64,000 bases of DNA from Adiantum capillus-veneris (lineage: Eukaryota; Streptophyta; Polypodiopsida; Polypodiales; Pteridaceae), in contig CM043942.1 of the NCBI GenBank assembly GCA_014529385.2, positions 22,710,991-22,774,990 of the forward strand, written 5' to 3'. This document shows positions 57,460 to 64,000 of this stretch, one piece after another. The number at the start of each line of letters is the position of its first letter. Positions within the stretch are counted from its first letter, which is position 1. The notes under the pieces were generated by a model that saw only the letters and a list, made by a program, of their open reading frames with translations, searched no databases and had not been told where the DNA came from. The position numbers and the translations under genes are program-made.

Positions 57460-58485
57460 GATTTCAGCCCTGCTCTAGCGAAGAAAGAGGAACCATTTAC
57501 TTTACAAGATGGTTATCTTCTCTATGGCAATAGACTATGCGTTACTAACTCACCACGTGAGAAAGTAATGTATGAATCTCATGCTCCTCCTTATGCAGGG
57601 CATAGAGAGATTCAATCTACCCTAAAAGGGATTGAAACATATTTCTATTGGCGTGCCATGAAAGCAAACATACAAGAGTATGTTTCTAAATGTGTGGTAT
57701 GCCAAAAGACGAAGTTTGATAGAGGGAAGCAACCTGAATTGCTTCAACCTTTGCCAATCCCTAATTCACCATGGGAGAGAATATCCATGGATTTTATCTT
57801 TGGATTGCCTAAGTCTATCCATGTGAATACGGGAATATGGACGATAGTAGACACGTTCAGCAAACAATCTCGTTTTATACCTGTCAAAAAGACTATCAAA
57901 GCCCATCAAATGGCAACCCTCTTCATATCACAAATCTTCAAGTACCATGGCTTGCCGATGTCCCTAGCGTCGGATAGAGATCCTAGAATGATCAGTAATT
58001 TCTGGAAGGGTTTCTTTGAGTATTTAGGGACAAAGCTAAACTTCTCTTTGGCCTATCACCCGCAAACGGATGGCCAAAGTGAAATAGACAACCTAACAAT
58101 TCTTGATCTACTAAAAGCCTACGTAACGGAAGTAGATCAAAGGTTCCAATGGGAGAAGTACTTACCCTTAGTGGAGTATGCCTACAATAATATTGTACAT
58201 ACTTCCACGAAAAAAGCACCTTTCGAGGTAATTGAGGGAATATCCAAAAGTCCCCTGCTACTTAAAGTACATGGGAAGATCTTCGCTGCAGATGAGTGCA
58301 GCCGAGACCTACAAGAATCTTTCCAAAAGATTAAGGATGCTATCTCTATCTCACAGCAAAGGCAAAAGGCTATTGTTGATAAGCACAGAAGAGCCCAAGC
58401 CTTTAAAGAAAATGATTGGGTCTTGCTTAAATTTCCTAAGGCTCAATTAAGGCACATGACGGGGAAAAATCCTAGAGGACACTAA
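57460..58485 (+). pseudogene. Chromovirus integrase
   Basis: Open from 57568 for 305 codons. The zinc finger ends SKCVVCQKTK. Core: MDFIFGLPKS, SDRDPRMISNFW and YHPQTDGQSEIDN, so all three catalytic positions are visible. It ends AQLRHMTGKNPRGH before a TAA at 58483. Confidence 0.88.
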
Positions 58486-58869
58486 AAGTACTATGCTAAG
58501 TTAGCAAAAAGATACTATGGTCTCTTTCAGATTCTTAGACCAATCAATGACATGGCCTATCAACTCAAGTTGCCCAATCATTGACTCATACACAATGCTT
58601 TCCATGTGAGCCTATTAAAGCCTTACAAAGGAGAACCACCTCAAGAACCAACTATTGAAGTCCCATCATATATCGAGGACCAAGAAGAGGTGTTGCAGTC
58701 CAAGTCCATTCTCCGACATGAAGACAAGGTATTAAGAGGCGGTAAGACTATCCGACAGTATCTTATTAAGTTTAAGAACTATCCTTTTGAAGATGTTAGA
58801 TGGATGCAAGGCATACAATTAAAGGATAACCTAAACCTTGTCAATGCTTACAATGCTTCCCTAGAGTAA
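58486..58869 (+). pseudogene. Chromovirus GPY/F linker and chromodomain
   Basis: RYYGLFQILRPINDMAYQLKL, a TGA near 58582, then HNAFHVSLLKPYKG and a chromodomain: EEVLQSKSILRHE then IRQYLIKFKNYPFEDVRWM. Conserved aromatic positions are partly kept (the usual WKG reads FKN), so ligand binding may have been lost. Ends at 58869. Confidence 0.8.
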
Positions 58870-59190
58870 GCAAATGTACAAATATTTAAAATGATTAAAG
58901 TTTTTGTCTTATAAGACTCTCTTTTTCTTTATTGTGCACAAATGTTAAGTAGTATGCATGCTTATTTAGCATCAAGTTTGCGGAGACGATGTCTTCCAAA
59001 CACCAAGTGATAGGACTAATGCGTAGACATGCTTGCGGGACAGGTTAGGCTCTCAAGCACCAAATGGATTAGTCATCCATTCTGGAACGATGTCATAGGG
59101 TAAGATAGGGATCCTCTACCCGCTAGAAAAAGGACTAATGAATTATAGGCTTTATCTTCTCTACCCCATAGTCGAGGACGACTATGATTT

Positions 59191-59204
59191 CAAGAGAGAA
59201 GTAG
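59191..59204 (+). promoter_or_regulatory. Chromovirus polypurine tract
   Basis: CAAGAGAGAAGTAG directly precedes TGTCATAATAAC, matching the usual tract before a 3' LTR. Confidence 0.65.
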
Positions 59205-59578
59205 TGTCATAATAACTAATATCTAATCCTCCTAAATGATTTTGTCATGTTAAACTGATCATTTAATATGGAAAGTACCAAGGAAGAAAAAGCTAGAATA
59301 TTGGTTAAGCTAGTAGACCGGTCACACTAGGGATCCAAAGGAGGGAAAATAGGGATCCAAAGGTGGGGCCATTTGCAAAAGAGCAATGTGCAACAATGGG
59401 CTTCAAAGACCCTAAGGTTCAGCTCATTAAGACTTCCAAAATGCTAAGATTCCAAAATTCAAAGTCTATGTCCAATGGTCAAACTCTAGGTAAAATTGAA
59501 TGCTTATGTGAAGACCCTAAAGTCTTCACATATCCCTAGATAGGAGGGGGCGAGCCCAAATTGTAGGGGAGGAGAGAG

Positions 59579-59613
<35 letters not shown>

Positions 59614-60687
59614 CAATCTCTCTTTACACAAAGGGAATAGGGGACACATGTCAGCTCCCTAGCCCAGTTGCCCCCAAGATGCATTCAATTCCTATTGGAT
59701 GGCCATAGAAGTGGACCAATGAGAATTAAGCTAGAGGAATTTAGTTTAATTCATTTAAAAACACTTGATAAAAGAACCAATAGAAATTAGGCTCTCTAGA
59801 ATACTATACAGTCTTCCAAAGGGTCCAATGAGCATTTAGCAGCCCAATGGCTTACTGATTCATATTGGCCAGAAGACTAAGGGGTCCAATGAGAGTTTAA
59901 TTGCATTATTTAATTACCTAAAGCTCTCACAAAAGGGGAGAGGGGGACACATGTCACAAAGCTATCACTTATGCTTCGTAATTATCATTGGCTAAGCTTT
60001 GCAGGGTCCAGTGAGATGCCAGCATGAGTAAAAATCATGAGGGGTCGACCAAGAGAGAGAGAGAGCGGGCTGATTTTGGCAAGGCATTATCACACACACA
60101 CTCACACAATCTCATGTGTGAAGCAAAGAAGACTCTCTCTCCTTCTCAAGCTTTAATGGAAAGCTCATCATCTACTCCAAGCTTGTGAGAAGGGAAGCCT
60201 ACACCAACAACTCTTGGCTTTGTGATGCAAATCCAACCAAGATCCAAGCTCCAATGCATGCTCATCTCCTCTACCATGCTAGTTACTAAGCTATGCTAAG
60301 CTTTTATGAGTGATTATGTGAGGAGATATACTTCTTTCTCGTAAGAATACTCCTTCTTCCTCTCAATCTACTCTCATATCCTGCTAGCTCTCACCATCTT
60401 CGAAGGTGAGTGAGGTCTTGAGTCTGAGACCGTGAGGGAATTGATGTTGTATTTTATAAGTGTGAGCATGGTGCTTGAAGCTTCCATCTTCATTGCACCA
60501 GCAAGTTATTGAAGGAACACAAATTATTGTATTGTAAAATGTCTCCCTTCATGGGGGAAACCTATAATACAAAGCCTTTTGGAGGGGGGAACGGCTCCAT
60601 GTATATTCGGTCCTGAACTGTCGTCAATAGCTTAATTTCTCTCTCTTTGGAAGTATTATTCATGCCTATCTAACTAGGTGTTATGCA
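59205..60687 (+). repeat. Chromovirus 3' LTR (end approximate)
   Basis: Starts TGTCATAATAAC. It contains an (AC)n run (59581-59611), short direct repeats of GGTCCAATGAG, and GGGGGAACGGCTCC near the end. The right boundary is tentatively TTATGCA at 60687; no second LTR is available for comparison. Confidence 0.5.
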
Positions 60688-61331
60688 TTTTTTTGCTCTC
60701 TCCATCCAAGCACTCTTGATATGCTCATTAGGAATCTATTCTAATGAAATGCTCAATATGTTTATGCTATTTTCCACTACACACAAGTTACTAGGTCATT
60801 CAATGTTACATATGGATATCATCCAATTGTGTAAGCCAGAGGGCAATGTTTGAATCAAGCTACACAAAAACAATGTGAATAGTTAAACATTTCATTTTGC
60901 AGCTAGGCACAAAGTGAAAATGCTAAATATACAGTGCACGTCATGCAAAAGTGCCATACAAAAGTATGGTGGAGAGTTGGCATTGTGGTCTCTCCAAAAA
61001 TTATAAGAAACGAAAGCCGTGTCCTGTCCCGTAGCATTTATGTGTTGCGCCAAGAAAACATATGGGCATAGAGAATTGGATACAGATAACAGACCTTGCA
61101 ATGTTGTCGAGCTGGAATCGTGTTTGTGCAATCGAAAACGTCCATTGTTGTGAATATATGTCCTCTTTGTCAGACACAAAACAAGAATCGAGACAAATAC
61201 AAAAGATACAAGATATTGATTAAGCTTAAGAAGGAGAGGTAACTTTATATTGTATGTCATAGACAGTGTAGACATGAGTTTTCAATGCGAAAATCCCATT
61301 GAAATGAAGCACGTTGCTACTATGAGGCTTC
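60688..61331. other. No feature recognised
   Basis: One minus-strand frame of 127 codons (61275-60892) has no recognised domain. Confidence 0.45.
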
Positions 61332-61334
61332 TTA

Positions 61335-61431
61335 GGGTGGGTTCAGACTAGGTGACGAAAGAAAACTGCGAAGGGGCGTCAATGCTCCATGGCAAAAGCT
61401 AATTGGTTAAATTTGAGGCACTCTTCCACCG

Positions 61432-61466
<35 letters not shown>

Positions 61467-61600
61467 CCCCCCTCGGAAGAGTTGATGACCTCTCTCAGCC
61501 CCCTTTGCTTTTTCACTGTTCCGCCTCCACACTGTTCACACTAGGCGACAGCAGATTTACGAAGACATCTCTCTTCCGCCGGCTCAATTTGAACCCAGCC
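61335..61600. mobile_element. Tourist-like MITE (PIF/Harbinger type), 266 bp
   Basis: Flanked by TTA on both sides (61332-61334 and 61601-61603), with terminal inverted repeats GGGTGGGTTCA and GGCTGGGTTCA. A subterminal motif GTTCASACTAGGYGAC occurs near both ends. It holds a C-rich homopolymer tract (about 61432-61472). No coding capacity. Confidence 0.6.
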
Positions 61601-61603
61601 TTA

Positions 61604-62720
61604 TAAATTGCTAAGTACATATCTCGATCATAAGCAACTGCCTTCTTTTGAAAATGTAGCTACTGGCGAGGAGGTGATGAATGTCGGGCCTATCAACTGA
61701 TGTTGAGATGCGAACCTGTAGCAAATTTGGAGACAAGTATGCCGGCCCGTAAATGCGAGTGATGATGTCGGCTTGGACATGGGTCAGCTACATATTGGGG
61801 GAGAAGCTCTTCGGAGCCCTCTAGTTGTTCTTGCCTAGAGCCACTATTCTAGCTCCACTGCCACAGCCCCACTACCTGCAGGTCGGCAATGATAATAGTA
61901 CGTGCCCCTACCAAGGCGTGCTTGAAGGTGGTGTTCCGGCCAATGTCCTTCAGAGAGGACAAGCGGACGGCCTGTTTTGAAATGGAGTTCCACAATGGGA
62001 ATGAGCCGGTAGTCGCGGTCAAAGGGCACATGGTAGCAAGTGTGGTAGTGGGTGGTCATGATGGCGTGGGGTACAAGTGTGTGATTCTTGGCAAGGATGA
62101 CTTTGAGGGCGTGGTTCACAGTGGAGAAGATGCCAGCCTCGAACTCGGAAATGGGCGCTTCTCCATAGAGGATGGTGCTGTCCTAATTGCCATCGGGGGT
62201 GAGAATATCTTGGACATCGAGCTGAAGCCCCCAAGGCGGTATCTACTCTTGCTCTGCAGACTGCGGAAAGACAGGTTTACCCTGATTTGCGTCCTTCTTC
62301 TAGGTACGAAGTTTTGTGCAGCTCTGCATTGATGGGTATTATGAGCGAATCGAGTTCATGGTCTTCAAGTTCTTTGCAAGGTTGGTTACTCGCGTCTGCA
62401 CATTAAAGCAACCATTGTTAGCAATCTCTTGCTATCCTCGAAGCTGAGGCTAGTGAGAGGTAGGTCGTAGAAAGAAGCGAGAGTGGCTTTGACCTCGAAC
62501 GGGGTGGGGACGACGGTGTGGTTGGCAGTTGAGATGCAGTAGGTAGTGGTGAGTTGTCTAGTAGCCACCGAGTCTCGGCCCGTGCCCAATTCCAAATCTC
62601 ATAATAATAATATACTGGTAAAAAGCATCTCTGTGTTTTTGTGGACTCGCGCAATCTTGCCCAGTAACGTGACGCAGTGCTATTGTGACATGGCATCGTG
62701 AGAGAATGGTCATTGGTCAC
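61604..62720. other. GC-rich block, possible decayed gene, unidentified
   Basis: Several overlapping open frames exist on both strands (for example + 61889-62332; - 62119-61844 and 62595-62386). The minus-strand 62595-62386 frame looks protein-like (TPFEVKATLASFYDLPLTSL), but I cannot name a family. GC content is above that of the flanks. It could be a degenerate gene fragment. Confidence 0.3.
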
Positions 62721-63415
62721 CCTACCTCTACGTAGTGCAGTCAGGATGGCGTCGACTTCATAAATTAGCGGTCATGAGAATGAGCATGGAGTCCTTCCAA
62801 CAATTACGTCAGTAGCATAAAGGTGGCAAGGCTCTGTGTCTAACTCTCCTACTCGCAGGCTTCCATGAAAGGGGGTCCTCATTAGTCGCAGGTCATGCAT
62901 GGATTTGCTTGTGCATTCTACAAATTAGGGAAGCATCTCGCACGCTTTTCATCGCTCGCTTTTCTACGTGTTCTATATGGCGCCGCATGGTCATTTGTGC
63001 GCTCAAAGAGTCCAAAAAGGACCTTTGCAACCTCACCAAGTAAAAATAGCATGCTTTAAAATTAAGATTGTGAAAATTCGATGGCGTTTAGAGAGAGTTA
63101 AATCTCTCTGCATGCACCACGTGGTGGCTTGTGGTCTCAAAGAAGAGAAGCACTAACTATTGTTGGATGGGTGGTGTCGACAGATGTGCCAAACACTTAC
63201 AAGGTGGCTAGGGAACCGATTTTCGAGTAGCCACCCACACACCCACACCTGCATATCCAACCATGGTGGGCCGCTTATAGCCCCTCGTCTTTACCATTGG
63301 GCGAACTAGCTGATTGCCAAAAAAAAAAAAGGGAAAAAGGTTGTTGCATTGATTTGATGATCTGCATTTCTATTTCTTTTCCTTGGTGGTTTCCACATGG
63401 AATGTTGTAGTTCCA
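62721..63415. other. No feature recognised
   Basis: Contains an A run near 63318-63330. The 62-codon frame at 62968 is unsupported. Confidence 0.5.
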
Positions 63416-63431
63416 AGATTCACACTAGGTT

Positions 63432-63580
63432 CCTATTACTTCTACTTCTTTAGGAGTAGTCATGGAAGTAAGGCCCCTCAATGTATTTTTTATGGAGTTC
63501 CCTGTGCAAAGGATACTGCTTGCAACTTTCATTGATTAATACGATTCAAGCTCATCAGAGCACTTTTATAATAAAAAAAA
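63432..63580 (+). mobile_element. Short retroposon: 5'-truncated LINE end or similar
   Basis: About 149 bp ending in an A tail (63573-63581), flanked by perfect 16-bp repeats AGATTCACACTAGGTT (63416-63431 and 63581-63596). That is the mark of target-primed reverse transcription. The segment AAGGATACTGCTTGCAACTT resembles a LINE 3' UTR, but it does not match the 3' end of the LINE at 4704. Confidence 0.75.
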
Positions 63581-63596
63581 AGATTCACACTAGGTT

Positions 63597-64000
63597 AACC
63601 AAGTAATAACCCGAGAGTGCTCATTCAATTGTCAAGAGTTTCATCAATGATTTGAAGCCTGGAACAGAAGGGCCACCCCAATTTAGGACAGACACATCAT
63701 CAAAAGTGTGCCATATGAACTACATTTGTCACATCACCTAATCACCACAATATCATGAGCATGTTCGGAATAAATCATTTTCCTAAACATACCGCATTCC
63801 CCTTTAAGCTTTTCCTAAAAAGAGTTTGCAAGACCGGGCCCTATTTTTCTCAGAAATGTACAATATTTCCTTGAAATTTGAAGTGGCTCTTTTCCTTTAT
63901 CTCTTGCTCTCAACCAGCAATTTTGGATTTCCATACGGTACGCTAAGCCACGCTTTTCCGAACATTGAGATTCATAAATATACCACATCATCATAAAATG
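63597..64000. other. No feature recognised
   Basis: AT-rich sequence to the window end with no open frame of note. Confidence 0.5.

Larger units (their letters stand above)
55880..60687 (+). mobile_element. 5'-truncated chromovirus (Ty3/gypsy)
   Basis: Starts abruptly at the Tat LTR edge, within pol just before RT, and continues through RT, RNase H, integrase, a chromodomain, a polypurine tract and a 3' LTR. Gag, protease and the 5' LTR are absent. It is a different family from the chromovirus at 2.8-12.7 kb: the proteins share motifs but the LTRs do not match. Confidence 0.8.

Noticed and set aside
60892-61275. 127-codon minus-strand frame
   Set aside because: No domain, no splice or promoter context; AT-rich composition like the flanks.
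61889-62332. 147-codon plus-strand frame in the GC-rich block
   Set aside because: No domain recognised; overlaps equally long minus-strand frames and is not supported as a gene.

Overview
This is a nuclear window from a land plant with a large, transposon-rich genome. The evidence is a GT-AG intron in a plant-specific DUF3527 gene, remains of a plant-type pentatricopeptide (PPR) gene, and plant retroelement lineages: Ty1/copia, chromodomain Ty3/gypsy, Tat-type Ty3/gypsy with a second RNase H, and an L1-like LINE with a DUF4283 ORF1. Long CT/GA microsatellites recur. A seedless plant such as a fern is my best guess from the style of the PPR and gypsy proteins, but the sequence does not prove it. 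The only host gene that looks intact is the DUF3527 gene (18282-21338, + strand, two coding exons); its last exon lies in a frame where no long open frame is obvious.

Layout. 457-13104 is a three-level nest. An old copia element (LTRs 457-758 and 12836-13104) holds a chromovirus insertion (2819-12726, target duplication GAATC), which holds a full-length LINE (4704-10892, target duplication TGAATTGCAGAT). The chromovirus LTRs carry long arrays of heat-shock-element-like units directly upstream of a TATA box. The insertion ends in LTR 5' (U3) termini on both sides, which is abnormal. 13105-16500 holds microsatellites and a decayed PPR gene. 16570-21338 is the DUF3527 locus with its GC-richer, CT-repeat-bearing 5' region. 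21339-25990 is AT-rich, with diverged local duplications and AT microsatellites.

26060-28212 is a truncated Tat-type gypsy fragment (+). It is cut by the 3' LTR of a large minus-strand gypsy element (H, 28213-41380). H has an unusual domain order: unknown ORF, RT, RNase H, two integrase zinc-finger modules, integrase core, then a retropepsin, and finally a decayed accessory ORF of about 1,000 codons before the polypurine tract. A copia element (41381-46508, target duplication TCCAC) sits beside H. Two blocks (32839-33709 and 46544-47294) carry a 24-bp palindrome, repeated about every 285 bp.

47963-55879 is a nearly intact Tat-type gypsy element (-) with dual RNase H, interrupted between gag and protease by a 1.2-kb foldback element containing three 176-bp hairpin repeats. 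55880-60687 is a 5'-truncated chromovirus (+). The last 3 kb hold a Tourist-like MITE (61335-61600), an unidentified GC-rich block and a short poly(A) retroposon (63432-63580).

All retroelement genes have in-frame stops or frameshifts. They are annotated as domains of decayed elements, not as functional genes.
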